Positions 1-12,734 of a DNA stretch of 64,000 nucleotides are shown here, piece after piece. The notes beneath the pieces are model-generated. The model ran no database searches. It was not told the DNA's origin and worked only from the letters and a program-made list of their open reading frames with translations. Origin of the DNA: Rhyacichthys aspro (Eukaryota; Chordata; Actinopteri; Gobiiformes; Rhyacichthyidae); the NCBI GenBank assembly GCA_036850595.1, contig CM072170.1, positions 20,107,696 to 20,171,695 of the forward strand, written 5' to 3'. A program made the translations under genes and the position numbers. Every line of letters begins with the position of its first letter. Within the stretch, counting starts at the first letter, position 1.

Positions 1-3000
1 AAAAAAAAAACAGTTTCTATGAGTTCACTATGGAGTTGTGGATCTTTTTAGTTTAGAGCGAGGTCTGCAATGAAGACACCATTCTACTTGATGTCACCAA
101 AGGTCTATTAATAATAAGTAGACGAACTAATCAGTAGACAAACACTCTCATAGCTCTCGTGTGTCCTCTCGTATTATTCTACCATTCGTCTGTGAATTTG
201 AACTGAACTTTGTTATTCAAATTTTAAAATGTGCCTTAATTCTGGGACATTTATGCTATTACATTTGGGAAGTCTGCCTTTTATAGTTTTTCAAGATTTG
301 GGTTTATGCCTTTTTTTGATTCTGCCAATTTTAGATTTCTTATGCAAACTTGAGTTTAATTCTGTAAATTTCAGACATTTTCTGCAACGTTTTCATCTGC
401 AACCACCTGCAACGACTTCTGCCAATGCTATCTAATTTTTAAATTAGTTTTGCTTTTAGTAAAACAATATTATTTAAAGTAACTGTTGAATAACTCACTC
501 TTCTAAAGCAAAGGTGCTTTTTGTTACATGGTGTAAGTAAATAAGGAAAAATAAATAAGAAGAAGCTTAAAAGTAGATGCTACAATTGTTGAGAATGGTA
601 TATTCAATAACAGCCTAACTGAGTTCACACAGAACCACATGAATAAGTTAGTTCCCGATGTCACAAAATACCTTGACATATGGAGCGAAAACCCATGCAC
701 AGATAAATCTGTTCTAGCAATACAGTTAGATGAGCAAACACGTCAATAATTGCAAAAAAAAAAAAAAAAAAATGCATTGAAGATGACGAAACTGCTCATT
801 TAACCACTAACACAGGAACTGAAGCTTGACTTGGTGTGGGGGCCGAACTTTGAGATGGATAAGATACTCAAAACAGAGCTTTTTGGTATGAGGAACTGCG
901 TTTCCTTCTAAAAAAAAAAAAGTAGGCCTCGTTGAACCAGAGTCTCGTCAGTCCATCATTTGCTTTAATTCCATTCAGCTCGTGGGTGATTAAACAATTG
1001 CCTATCAACAATAAATTTACAAGCTTCTGCTACAAGACATAAACAGTAAACTTGATGAGAGCCTCTTAAAAATAGCCATAAGGGCAGTGAACTATGTTCT
1101 TAAAGAAAAGGCTATCAGTCACCAATTAAAAGTTGTATAAGAGGAAGGTTAAAGGAATGCAGAGAAAATCATTTTAAAGTCACCTGCGCTGTTTGACTGG
1201 TGTGTGTTTCCTGTTTTGTGTTTGTTGGAACCTATTGACCTTGTTGATCCAAGTCTAAAGAACGAAGGGAAGTTTGTTCTAGAGACTGTGCTGGTCCCGT
1301 TGAGCTCTGCGTGAGTTCTTTGTGTTAATGCTGTGTTGTAGTTGGGTGTGTTTCAGGTCTGACAGGAGACTGTCCAGTAATGTCAGGTGTGGTGCCTGTA
1401 GTGAAGTCTGGAGCTAAAGTACTTCACTGTGGTTATATCACCTGAGGAGGTGTGTCTGATGTTGAGATTAGGGCTCTTAAATCATTCACATGTTAATTTA
1501 CTGGTAATAAACATCCAACATGTATACAATACAAATAAATGCAGAGGAAGGAATCACGAGAGTCAAAGACAAAAAGTCACTATTGTGACTCCAAAAATAA
1601 AGAGAAGCCCCATATTTTTTCTTCCTGTGTGGCTCAGGTGCACATGATCCTCACGTGAATAAAAAAGAGGTGGGAGCAAGAGAAGAGAATCCTGGGAGGT
1701 TCTTAGTCGAGACATTATTATTATGACTCTTTCTAATAAAAAATATATTTGCAGTATTCGAATGTTAAACTAAACACAAAGAATGAAGAAATTCAGAGTA
1801 AACAACAGATTTAGTTTAGACTAAATATTACTAAATGTTTCTGAAACCAAAAGATAAGGAAAGTGCTAGGGAAAAGAGAAGAACAAAGCCCAGTTGTTCC
1901 TGAGGAAGGTTAAGAAGTGAAAAGGACTGACTGGAAAACTTTTCACTAATCAATACTAACACCTAACTCTTAACAATGACTTTCTGAGACCTCAGATTCA
2001 AAGAGCAACATGGAAACTTGAAAAAGGGAAACTTCAACAACTAACACTTATGGGTTGTAATACATGAGCTGTTCTAACCTAATTATTTCTAGGCTGGTGG
2101 ACAACTGTTTTAACAGACATTTTACCAACAGGGTCCCACTCTGGAACATTGTGCATTGGAGATCAATACCAGCAGCCACTTACACAGGCTTGAATTGAAA
2201 CCTAAGATCTAATGAAGGCCCTCTACCGGCCAGAGAGTGTTGATATTTACAGACAAACACCAAAAAAGATAAGGTTCCTGTTAAGGTCAGTCCAATCCAG
2301 AGTCCAGAGTCACCTGGGATGAACACCAGTATCCTTTTGGGAAGTTGCTTAATATCTCAATTGCTAAGTTGAAATGAATATTGCATTAAAGTCTTAAATG
2401 CAAGATTTGGGACTTTTAATGTCTATATTCATTTTATATTTTGTAGATTTCTATTTTATATTTCTTTAGTTCTGTGTTACATTTTCTAGTGTGCTGTGTT
2501 ATATCTATGTTGCTATTGGTTAATAAAAACAAGCAAGCATTTTACTGTGCATTTGGTATAAATCTTATCCATCTTCAAGAGAGAAATAGGTAGTAATGTT
2601 GATAAATGGCATGGTAATCATTTTCTATCCACAGGTCCAAGAACAACACACAACAAAGGTATTTTTGTCATTCTATAGAACCTTTTAGTGCTGAATATGA
2701 AAAATGTGGAATGGTGCCTGAACAAGATGCTGTTGGTGAATAACATACAACCAACTTCATGTGTTTAATGTCGATGCTAGTGACTAGTTAAATATTTAGC
2801 AGTTATTTAAAGGCTACATGGTAAACATCACTGAATCATTATATTATTGCTGTGCAAATAGAGAAAGGTGTACTGCAATAGTTTGGTACTGCACCCGCTG
2901 GCTTGTCCAACAAACATGAGGAATACCTTTTACAGGTTAACTTTGGCTCATGGGAATCAGATCTGCGTGCTGATGGTGAGTGGATAGCAGAGTGGGAGCT

Positions 3001-4932
3001 AATTAAGAGGTTCAGTATTTAGTGGCTAATAAAGACTCATATTTAATCTAGAAGGGCATAGAAATGTGCACCTGGACATTAATCCTCACCTGTGAGTAAG
3101 TGTGGTAAGTTATCTTATATATTTCCATGCTGATGTGTTTACTGTTGCTGCCTACTCATTTCACATCATGTACACAACATCATTTGTGGTTTCAAAACAT
3201 CTTGACTGGTTTTGGGTTTTGGCAGCCATTATCAATATGTGCACACAGTTTTAATGCATTCACTTGAGGAAGTGTCAATGGTTCAGAAGGGGTTAGAAAT
3301 AAATCTACAGGAACTATTAAGGAAAAGTAAAATAAATCAACTATTGTCAAACAATCCTACACATGTAAAAATAAGAGCTTCCTGGTTACCTAAACAATTA
3401 AGCTGAATGTATCTCTGTTTCCAGGGGGCAGGAGCCATAGAACTTGGAAGGGTGCGGGTCCTGCTCCCTGACAGTCTGCAGGGGTGTGGAGGCTTACAGC
3501 TGAGTCCCATGCGACCAGCCTTATGGTACATAGATTATTTTATTCTAAGATAAAGGATGTAAAGATAGTAGCCTCACACACCCCATTAATGTGTAAACTT
3601 GCTGCTGCAGACAAAGTAACCTATGATACAGAATTACAAGTAAAATACTAGACCTTTCACTTATTACTCAAGGAAGAACATGTAGAGAAATTTGAACTAA
3701 TGCTGCTCTTAGGTTTCTGTGGAAACTGCATTAGATGTGTGGAGTAAGTGTTATGTATTTTACCGGTATAACATGTGTCTTAAAATCTAGGGAAATTGCA
3801 ATAGTGTTCCTTGCAAATAAAATAAAATAAAATAAATTAACAATAAGGAATAGATAATAAGCAAAACTTTCGGGTCTAAAAATAATGCAAATAATAAAAG
3901 TTGCCTATGAAATAACACAATGGAGAAAACAACAAAAAAAAAAAGTAAAGCAACATCTAAGTTCTGACAGTTATGTTTCTTAAAATCAAAGAAATAATTT
4001 CTCTTATATTGTTTTATGTAGAGGTGAATACACATAAAATGCTTTTATTTCAGATAAAAGAAGAAAAGTGAATGCATTGTGATTACTTTGTGAAGCTTAT
4101 GTATGCATTAGTCCTGTAATTCATATAACACTGATGCATTTGTGATTATAGAATGCACAATTATGGTTTTAAAAGGAGTATTTGTTGCTTAGTAATGTCT
4201 GCAGAAGGTTAAAAAAGTGTTCAAAAATCAATTTCAACTTATTCATATTGAGCTTGAAGAAGATTGTTTCACCTGAGGAGCCTGAACAAAATGGAATCAC
4301 TTGGAGATGAGTTAGGGAACTCGTCGTATCGGGCATAATAATCCTATGTTACGACGAGGTTAAGGCACGGGTGTGTACCCATGGCCTTTAGTGCCCTATG
4401 GAATACTTCTACACTGGAAACGTTTTGCCACATGGACTCTTTGCCCCACATTGCCCCTGGATCCTTGTTCCATTGCACTGATGCAGTCGCACTGCTCAGT
4501 GTGAAGAAATGGACTGTTCTTTAATTAATAATTCGATTGCATCAAGATTTTGTGATCATTTTAAGGTAATTGTTTCTGAAGATGTGTGAGCCTTCCAATG
4601 TGCATGTGCTTTTGCTAGAAACAAAATTCATTCAAATTGGGTGATTGGTGACTGATGAGGCGCATGTCTCGGCACTTTAGGGGTCCCTGGGGTTGGGGTC
4701 ATTGAAATCCATTAATACAGCCCATATTATTGTAACACTCTTTTACACTGGTAATTGCTAAGTGCTAAAATGTCATACTAATGATTGATCTTTGATTATT
4801 GAAAATTGGTGTTGATTAAATGTACTAATTTGAGTATGCATTTATAGTCTGAGTGTGCTTTCATGGTAAAATTCTCTTTGGGCGTTAATGTAAGGTTAAA
4901 ACCACTTGTAAAGGGTTTAAAGAGGAAGGAAC
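1..4932. other. Intergenic DNA, no recognisable gene
   Basis: AT-rich non-coding sequence. I see no conserved coding exon on either strand. A run of 19 A lies at 754-772. Just upstream, 555-749 stays open for 64 codons but matches no family I know. From about 4250 to 4932 there is moderately GC-richer sequence that leads into the LTR-like segment and may be the decayed interior of that element, but I cannot assign a protein to it. Confidence 0.6.
754..772. repeat. Poly(A) run, 19 bases
   Basis: Uninterrupted A tract. It could be the tail of an old retroposed sequence lying upstream (555-749 is open for 64 codons), but no target-site duplication was identified. Confidence 0.8.
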
Positions 4933-5295
4933 TGTTAGAGAATTTTGGGATCTATTGTAAGGTTGTGATGCCCTGAGCCTTGGGCTCTGTCAACAGATAG
5001 ACTCAGACACCTGCAGGATAACATGTCTCCAACCTCGAGCCTAATCAGCTGAATAACAACTGAATACCAACTCTTTGTTATTGTATTGGTTGCGTAATTG
5101 ACCTTCTACGAGGTATTATAAACTCTGACCAATGAAAGCATAGCCAGACTTGAATGTTCAATACTATGCTGTGTTGACTGTTCAACTGTCTCCAGGCCTG
5201 TATTTGATGGTAATAAACTTCTCCTGCTTAAGACATCCAGACTCTCTTCAGTCCTTGTATGTGGTCCAATACTTCGAAGCTCTAAGGCAGTAACA
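4933..5295 (+). mobile_element. LTR-like segment, probable solo LTR or 3' LTR
   Basis: The segment starts TGTTA and ends TAACA, the short inverted ends usual for retroviral-type LTRs. In the right order it holds a TATA-like tattata (5114-5120), an AATAAA signal (5212-5217) and a short tail that could be U5. No flanking target duplication is evident, and no second copy lies in the window. A retrovirus-like or gypsy-like origin is therefore inferred from signal order only; a chance arrangement is possible. Confidence 0.42.
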
Positions 5296-5849
5296 CAATT
5301 CTCCTACATCATGAAGTTTAATAATATAAAACCCAGCTGGCGTAAAGCAATTGCAAAAACCCTTTTTGAAAACATTTTTGACAAAACATTTTATTAGGAA
5401 TCTATAGCAACAACTTATTTAAGTAAGTAGTTTAAACAGTTTTTGTTTTTTTGGAAACTATGCAGTTTAATGTCTGTTATATGAAACTTGTTGCAGAATA
5501 GCCCAAAAGGATCCCAAAGTAATTAAATATGAATCAAATCTGGAACAGATGTGACCTGGGGGTTGTGATCACAGGCTTTTTCCTAACCCCTAAATATATG
5601 AAAGCCATCTAAAATATTACAAATGAATAGAAATAATGTTACAATAACGTCATTCTTAACTAGTGTGCACAAGAACAAAAGGTCTGACTGAACTGATCCA
5701 AGAGCCAACTTGATTTGACAGTATGACCTAGAGTTGACTGAACTCTGGTCCTGACAAGACTGGGACTTGGACAGTTCTACTAACACTGTGTATGTGTGGA
5801 TGTGTGAACTCTAACTACCTTTATCCTTTAGTTAAATGGACATGAGAAC
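5296..5849. other. Intergenic, nothing recognised
   Basis: AT-rich single-copy-looking sequence without a supported coding exon, RNA gene or repeat on either strand. Confidence 0.6.
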
Positions 5850-6056
5850 TAGCCACAATCAACCACAGCCTTAGCCACAGCCTCAGGGCCAGCCACAGCC
5901 ACAATCAGTCACAGCCTCATGGCCAGCTACAGGCAGCCAGGGCCAGCCACAACCACAGCCAGCCACAGCCACAGGGGCCAGCTACAGCCAGCAGCAACCA
6001 CAGCCAGCCACTACCTCAGGGCCCGCCACAGCCTCTAGGCCAGAACCAGCCACAGA
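5850..6056 (+). repeat. CAGCCACAG minisatellite
   Basis: About 200 bp of degenerate tandem units built on AGCCACAGCC, alternating with CAGGGCCAGC blocks. Unit length varies and units drift, so this is a minisatellite and not a CRISPR-like array. One reading frame gives a Gln/Pro/Ala/Thr-rich string, but no start, splice context or conserved flank supports translation. Confidence 0.8.
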
Positions 6057-6923
6057 TAGACAAATTAGTATGTATGTGTAATGCATATCATATAATCAAT
6101 CAGTTGGTCATTGTCAATAGTTGTATTTAACAGTATTTAACACTCAGGGCCTGAACCAGCAGGGTCAGAACCAGTTGAACAAGTGGGAGCTTAAGAAAGG
6201 GTAAGAGGAGGTAAGGAAAGACTGGAACCGCCATGGAAACAAAAAAGGGGTAACAAGCTGCTTAGGGCCTCATTTTGGTCATTTTTAAAGGTTTTTAATG
6301 TGTACTCTTTTTATTTAAGCATGTTTTTTAAAAATATTTTTTAATCAATTTTATGTCCACGTTATTGCATTATTTGTGAGATTTTCCATTTACACTATGT
6401 TAGGTTGGGGCCCTAGTAAAATTGTGCCCAGGGGCCTCAAAACAGTTAATCCAGGCATGAAGCACACCAAATGTGACTAGAACTGAAAGAGCTGTAAAAG
6501 TTGATTCAGATGATACCATTCATCTCCGGATTCAAGACAATCAAGCCTTATCTAAATTTTTTGATCTCTGTAATTTGGTCTGGTGTTTTGATTGACCTTA
6601 TGAGGCCTCAGAAAATCACTTTCATTCCTCATTCCTACATTTTTTTTTTCAGGTTTTTTTTTTTTCCAAAAGAAAAAAACTTCAATAACCATTGAATGAT
6701 CAACTTTAACAGACTTAAAAGTTGCTCACTAATGAATAAAGACTTTTACCTTTTTGAACAAAAGACTTGATAAATGTGATAAGCTTTACCTTTATCTATC
6801 CTGTTTGTGAATAGAATGTATGTGTATTATGTGTTGCTGAAATATGTGTTGCACAGATCATGCATCTTTGGCAGTACTTTTGCGCATATGTGTAGAAAAC
6901 TTTAGTAAACAAGTGTTGAGTAA
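6057..6923. other. Intergenic, nothing recognised
   Basis: Non-coding sequence between the minisatellite and the gypsy element. It has two T-rich patches near 6640-6665 and no supported exon or repeat family. Confidence 0.55.
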
Positions 6924-7328
6924 TGTCATCTTACTGTGGTGGCACCCTTCCCCCGTGGCGTTGAGGAGTGATTGGACACACCTGTTTCTGCTTCACCATC
7001 AAGCCTCCCTACTTAAGGCCAGCAGAGACACTCCTCGACGCCAGAGTATCCAGATAACCTCCGTGGTATCAGCTTGGCTCCGTTTCTACGTTTGGTATTA
7101 TTGTGATATTCTCTCGTGATCACCGGTGATTTTGAATTTAACCTGTGCCTCTCCTCCTCTTCTTCCAGTGCCTCCCGTTGCCCACACCGCCCAGCACTCT
7201 CCAGTTGTTTTCATGGATTTTTTGCACTTGTGGATATTTTTTGTGAACCCCCCTGCACCTGTGTTAATAAATTGTCTAAACCTGTACCGCTTCCGCTCCT
7301 GGGTCCTATTTTCACCCCACACGCCACA
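6924..7328 (+). repeat. 5' LTR of the gypsy element
   Basis: It begins TGTCATCTTACTG and ends CACGCCACA just before the gag leader. AATAAA lies at 7266-7271. The left edge is inferred from the TG start and is uncertain by tens of bases, because the matching part of the 3' LTR has been deleted. The right edge is fixed by the copy ending at 11717. Confidence 0.65.
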
Positions 7329-7341
7329 GAATACTGCCACC

Positions 7342-8350
7342 ATGGACCCAGCGGATCTGGACCCCATTCAGACAGCAATCACCCGACAAGGACGTTGGCT
7401 TGGATAATATGAAAACATGTTACAAGGAATCATGGAGACTCTCCAAACCCTCAGCAATCAGGTCTCCAGCCTCACAGAACAGCTCCTACACATGGACCAC
7501 AGCGCCCCCACTGAGCACCCCTCTGTGAGTACTGCACCCCCTCCAGCACCGTCTTCACCACATGCCAGCCTGCACAGAGAGCCCTTCGTCCCTTCCCCTG
7601 AGCCCTACACTGGTGAGATTGGGGGGGATAATTTACGTTTTATTTTACGTTGCTCCTTGGTTTTTGATCAACAGCCCCTTAGTTACCCTTCTGATAGAGC
7701 TAAAATTGCTTATTCAATCTATTTGCTTAGGGGTAGAGCTGCTCAGTGGGCTACTGCTCTGTGGGAACAGGGATCCCCCATTCTTTCGTCTTTTGCTAGT
7801 TTCTCTAGTGAACTGTGTAGAATTTTTGATCACCCCCTGCAAGGACAGGAAGCTGCTAAATGCTTGTTCTCCCTCGTTCAGGGTTCTAGATCGGTGGCCG
7901 ATTTTTCTATTGATTTTAGAATAGCTTCAGAGAGCGGGTGGGGGGAGCGCGAGTTGAAAGGGGTGTTTCACAGAAACCTTTCCAGTTAACTCAAGGATGA
8001 GTTAGCCTCCCGAGGTGAGCCGGACTCTTTAGAGTCCTTGATTTCATTAGCCATCCGCGTTGATAACGCTAAGGCTTAGGGAGAGGCAGAGAGTACAGAC
8101 CAGTCCCACCAGAGGTCGTAAGCCAGCTTCCAATTCAGGTCAGTCAGCTCACTCCAGCCCTCTTCCCCCACCTCTGGCTCACGCCACCTCCAGCTCGTCC
8201 CCTGAGGAGCCCATGCAGGTGGGCCGGGCTCGCCTACACCCCAGTGAACGACAGCGCCGATTCAACCTACAGTTGTGCATCTATTGTGGCCAGGCAGGTC
8301 ACTTCCTGGCTTCGTGCCCCCAGAAGCCAAAAGGCCAGACTCACCAGTGA
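7342..8350 (+). pseudogene. gypsy gag (capsid plus CCHC zinc knuckle), broken
   Basis: The ATG at 7342 starts a frame beginning MDPADLDPIQ, with a TAA at 7405-7407. The same frame continues to a stop at 7987-7989 through a capsid-like region (PEPYTGE, then RAAQWATALW). The nucleocapsid lies in another frame near 8274-8325, with CIYCGQAGHFLASC, which fits C-x2-C-x4-H-x4-C. At least one stop and one frameshift separate the parts. The role is RNA packaging in the retrotransposon particle. It cannot be expressed as one protein from this copy. Confidence 0.9.
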
Positions 8351-11300
8351 AAGAGAGCGCCCTGGTGAGTCAGACCTCTACTGTCCCTATCCTGCATGCT
8401 TAACTGTTCCCTCCTGTCTTCTCTGGGGAAGAGATTCACTGCCCTTGAAAGTTTTAATTGACTCTGGAGCGGATGAGAGTTTCATCCAGGACGAATTGGC
8501 AGCCCAACTCAACCTCCCGTTAGAGCCCTTAGACGTTCCGAAGAGTGTAACCACCCTTTATGGTAGACTTATAGCCCAAGTCAAGTTTCACACAGCCCCT
8601 GTCACCCTCATCATCTCTGGCAACCACAGGGAGGATCTGCAGCTGTTTGTCATTCCCTCTCCTCATGCTCCCCTGGTTCTGGGTCTCCCCTGGTTACTGC
8701 TCCATAACCCCCAAATTGACTGGAAGGCTGCTAGGATAACCAATTGGAGTCCTCACTGCCACTCTCATTGCCTGCATTCTGCTAATCCCTTCATTCGGCG
8801 TCCCTGGACCTCTCCTCTGTCCCTCCTGAGTATCACGACCGGCCCCAGTTTTCAGTTAGGAGTTGGCACTCGCCCTACCCCCACATCGTCCCTATGACTG
8901 CCCCATAGACCTCCTCCCGGGGGCTCCTCTTCCCTCTAGTCGCTTGTACAACCTGTCCCGCCCAGAGAAGGAGGCCCTGGAGGCGTACATTCAGGACTCG
9001 CTGGCCTCTGGACTCATTCACCCCTCTTCCTCTCCTCTGGGGGCAGGATTTTTTTTTGTAAAGAAGAAAGACACCTCGCCCTTCGCCCCTGCATAGATTT
9101 CCGTGGTCTCAATGACATTACCATTAAAAATAAATACTCACTCCCTCTCATTGACCCATCCTTCGAGCCCCTCTGTTCTGCTACCCTCTTCACTAAGCTC
9201 GACCTCAGAAACGCCTACCACCTCATCCAGATCAGAGAGGGGGACAAGTGGAAGACAGCATTCAACACCCCCCCGGGCCACTTTGAATACCTGGTAATGC
9301 CATTTGGACTCACAAACGCCCCTGCTGTCTTCCAGGCCCTCATCAACGATGCACTACGGGACATGTTAAACCGGTTTGTTTTCGTCTATCTAGATGACAT
9401 TTTGATTTTCTCCCGTATCCTAACGTAGCATAAGCAACATGTCCGGCTAGTTCTCCAGAGGCTCCTCGAAAACAAGCTGTAAGTCAAGCCTGAGAAATGT
9501 GAATTTCACTCTGCCTCTGTTGGTTTCCTGGGTTACATCATCGCTAAGGGCCAACTGCAACCCGACCCTGCCAAGATTCAGGCAGTAACCACCTGGCCCG
9601 CCCCTACCACCCGCAAGGAGCTTCAGAGATTCCTAGGCTTTGCAAACTTCTACAGGAGATTCATCAGAGACTACAGTAAGGTTGCTGCACCCCTGACAAA
9701 ACTCACGTCCCGTAGCTCCCCCTTCCAGTGGTCACCTGTAGCTCACCAAGCTTTCACCCGGCTCAAGGAGCTTTTTACCTCTGCCCCTGTCCTCAAACAC
9801 TCTGACTCTACACTGCAGTTTGTTGTTGAGGTGGATGCTTCCGACACCGGTGCAGGAGCAGTGTTATCTCAGAGAGATCCTCGAACTAACAAACTGCATC
9901 CCTGTGCTTTCTTTTCTCGCCGTCTGTCCCCAGCTGAGAGAAACTACAACGTGGGAAACAGAGAGTTGCTGGCTGTGGTTTGGGCATTACAGGAGTGGAG
10001 GCACTGGCTGGAAGGCACGACAGTCCCTTTTTTAGTCTGGACTGATCACAAGAACCTAGCATACCTACGCTCCGCCAAGAGGCTTAATCCCTGCGAGGCC
10101 AGATGGGCGCTGTTTCTGAGTCGGTTCAACTTCACCCTTTCCTATCGCCCTGGTTCCCGCAACACGAAACCGGACACCTTGTAACGGCTCAACGCTCCTC
10201 CCTCGGACTCGGAGAGTCCAGACCTCATCCTCCCTCCTTCCTGCTTCGTGGGCATGGCATCCTGGGAAATCAAGTCCATCGTTCAAGAGGCTCAAGCGCA
10301 GCAGCAGGACCCAGGAACAGGACCTCCCAACCGAAGGTTTGTGCCGGACTCGGTTCGGTCTCAGGTTCTCCAGTGGGCTCATTCATCGAAGCTGACGTGT
10401 CACCCCGGCTTTCATAGAACCCTCCAGTTTCTCCACCAGAGCTTCTGGTGGCCCAATATGAATCAGGACCCAATTCGTCGCCGCCTGTTCTGTCTGTGCC
10501 CGGGGTAAAGCGTCTCATCAGCCTCCAGCTGGCTTGTTACGCCCTCTGCCCCTCCCTAGTCGTCCCTGGTCCCACATCGCCCTGGATTTTGTCACTGGAC
10601 TTCCCCCGTCAGAAGGTAACACAGTCATTCTCACTATCATTGATCGTTTCTCTAAACCTGTTCACTACGTGCCCCTCCCTAAGTTACCTTCTGCACTTGA
10701 GACTGGCCATCTCCTGGTTAACCATGTTTTCAAACTACATGGGATACCCCTCGATGTGGTGTTGGACCGGGGACCCCCGTTTGCTTCTCAAGTTTGGAGG
10801 GAGTTCTGTAAAGCAGTGGGCGCCACGGCCAGCCTTTCTTCAGGCTATCACTCCCAGACCAACGGCCAGACAGAGCGAGCCAACAAGAACCTCGAATCTG
10901 CCCTTCATTGTGTCGCTGTCCACCACCCGGTCTCCTGGAGCATTCAGCTCCCATGGATCAAGTACGCCCACAATTCCCTCGTCTGCTCCGCCACAGGTAT
11001 GTCTCCATTCATGTGTTGCCTGGGTTACCAACCACCCCTTTTCCCTGAACAAGAGGCGGCAGTGGCGGTTCCTTCCGTCAAGGAACATCTCCGGAGGATG
11101 CGGGAGGTGTGGAGGGCCGCCAGGGCGGTGCTCTCTCGCACTGCTGAGAGAAACAAATGGCTCGCTGACTCTCACCATTCTGCGCCTGAGTATCACCCCG
11201 CCCAGAGGGTGTGGTTGTCGTCACGTGATCTCCCCCTCGATGTCGAGTCTCGTAAGCTCTCCCCCCGCTTTGTGGGACCTTTTGAGATTCTGAAGATTAT

Positions 11301-11640
11301 TAACCCCTCTGTTGTCAGACTCAGACTACCGGACTCTATGAAGATCCATCCATCATTCTATGTGTCCCTACCTAAGCCCGTCAGCACCAGTGAGCTCTTC
11401 CCTCCGGCCGTCGCCCCTCCACCCCCGCGGCTCATCGACGGCCATCCTGCGTTCACCGTTTCCCGGACTCTGGATGTCCGCCCCCGTGGGAGGGGGTTCC
11501 AGTATCTGGTGTACTGGGAGGGTTAGGGTCCCGAGGAGCGGTCATGGATTTCGAAGGGCTTGATTCTGGATGACTCTCTCCTCCGGGACTTCTACGCGGC
11601 TCATCCGGACAGGCCCGGTGGACCGCCAGGAGGGGTTCGT
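8351..11640 (+). pseudogene. gypsy pol (protease, RT, RNase H, integrase, chromodomain), broken
   Basis: The protease shows LIDSGADESF near 8454. RT carries KLDLRNAYHLIQI near 9200 and the catalytic YLDD near 9390. RNase H shows VDASDTGAGAVLSQ near 9832 and WTDHKNLAYL near 10040. Integrase has an HHCC-type N-terminal part (HPGF...near 10400) and a core with ALDFVTGLP, LDRGPPF and NGQTERANKN carrying the D, D and E positions. The chromodomain (SRTLDVRPRG...YLVYWEG) lies at about 11460-11610, interrupted by a TAG at 11524-11526. Several stops and frame shifts break the frame. The proteins would copy element RNA and insert it; chromodomains of this class are known to steer integration to marked chromatin. 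Confidence 0.92.
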
Positions 11641-11652
11641 TGGGGGGGGGCA

Positions 11653-11717
11653 ATTAATAAATTGTCTAAACCTGTACCGCTTACGCTCCTGGGTCCTATT
11701 TTCACCCCACACGCCAC
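11653..11717 (+). repeat. 3' LTR remnant (last 65 bp only)
   Basis: Directly after the G-rich polypurine tract, only the final part of the LTR is present, starting taataaattgtc and ending cacgccaca. It matches the end of the 5' LTR with about one difference. Some 340 bp of the LTR are missing between the tract and this remnant. Confidence 0.85.
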
Positions 11718-11759
11718 ACTTACGTCCCTCCTTTTGAAACGTGGTCCATGCCATGTGTC

Positions 11760-12620
11760 AATTTATCAAAGTTTAAAAAAAAAAAGGTTAAAAAAAATAC
11801 TGTTTTGGCAGGCAAGGTCTTTCATCAGGTCCCTACCATACGTCTGTGTGTGGCACCTCAGTGTCATCACAGTGCTTTCTCCTCTGATGTTGCAAAAGAT
11901 TGTACTGCTGTAAGGAAGTTTGGGACAGAGATAGGAACTGTAACAAATAATTCATGTTGCAAAGGTGGTTGAATTGCTGCTACTTTTGCAGCTGCATCTG
12001 CTCTTGCATTTCCCTGTGAAATGAGATGTTAGTATGGGCTTGACATTTGCAGACAGCAACCGAGTTTGGCAGTAAAATGGCATCAAGGAGTGCAGCAACT
12101 TTATCATGGTGTAAAATAGATTTTCCATCAGACTTTTTTTCATCAGAATTTTTCTGTGTTTCCACAGGGTGCCAAAGTCATGTACACCGCCAAATGTATA
12201 TCGGGAGCCTGTATAAATAGTGACACTCCTGTTATCTTGCCAGTTTACATGTCTCCGTCAGTGCTGTCAGCTCCGTCATCTGTGCAGAATAGTAAAAGGG
12301 CAGAGAATTAGAAATTATGTTTTTATGGTTATTGACTACAGCAAATCCAACATTATTGCGTCCTGTTCGAGGATCACGTGAAGCAGATCCACAAAATCTT
12401 CAAAAGAATCATGTCAGGATTAGTAAGTGGTGTTTCTTTCAAATCTGGTCTTGGGGAGCAAACCTGTTGGAGAACAGCAACAGTTATGTTCTTCCCCATC
12501 CTCAAGGGTGGGAAGGAGAGTTGCTGGATAGCAACACATTGCACCTTTTACTGTGATATTAGGCATGTCTAAAAGTACTGTGTTGTATCTCAACCACCGA
12601 GAAGCTGAAAGGTTTCTGTT
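11760..12620 (-). pseudogene. Retroviral-type pol fragment (RT connection/RNase H), degenerate
   Basis: On the minus strand, a stretch near 12480-12540 reads LLPTLEDGEEHNC, like the RT-RNase H connection of fish endogenous retroviruses. Farther on, around 12030-12120, KVAALLDAILLP and VAVCKCQAHTN resemble the end of RNase H. Stops and frame shifts are frequent. Its strand is opposite to the neighbouring gypsy element, so it is a separate insertion. Class and boundaries cannot be fixed by eye. Confidence 0.55.
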
Positions 12621-12734
12621 CAAGCAAAATCATTGACACAGCATGAGTTACATCTGAATAACCAACAATATCCTTTGATGCTATTACTGCTTTTTACTTC
12701 CCATTTTAGAAGCTTAAACTTTTACTTTTATGCA

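Larger units (their letters stand above)
6924..11717 (+). mobile_element. Ty3/gypsy LTR retrotransposon (chromovirus type), decayed
   Basis: The order is 5' LTR (6924-7328), gag with zinc knuckle, protease, reverse transcriptase, RNase H, integrase, C-terminal chromodomain, a G-rich polypurine tract (about 11641-11650) and a 3' LTR remnant. The chromodomain places it among Ty3/gypsy chromoviruses, which are common in fish. Several in-frame stops (for example 7405-7407, 9427-9429 and 9479-9481) and frame changes make it non-coding now. The last 64 bp of the two LTR ends differ at about one position, suggesting fairly recent insertion or LTR exchange, whereas the multiple stops suggest decay. 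Most of the 3' LTR is missing. Confidence 0.93.

Noticed and set aside
5850..6056. CRISPR-like array
   Set aside because: Units are short, drift in sequence and have no constant repeat/spacer pattern; this is eukaryotic DNA.
10448..11293. 281-codon frame over the gypsy integrase
   Set aside because: It is an out-of-frame shadow of the integrase frame 10534-11526, which carries the catalytic motifs.
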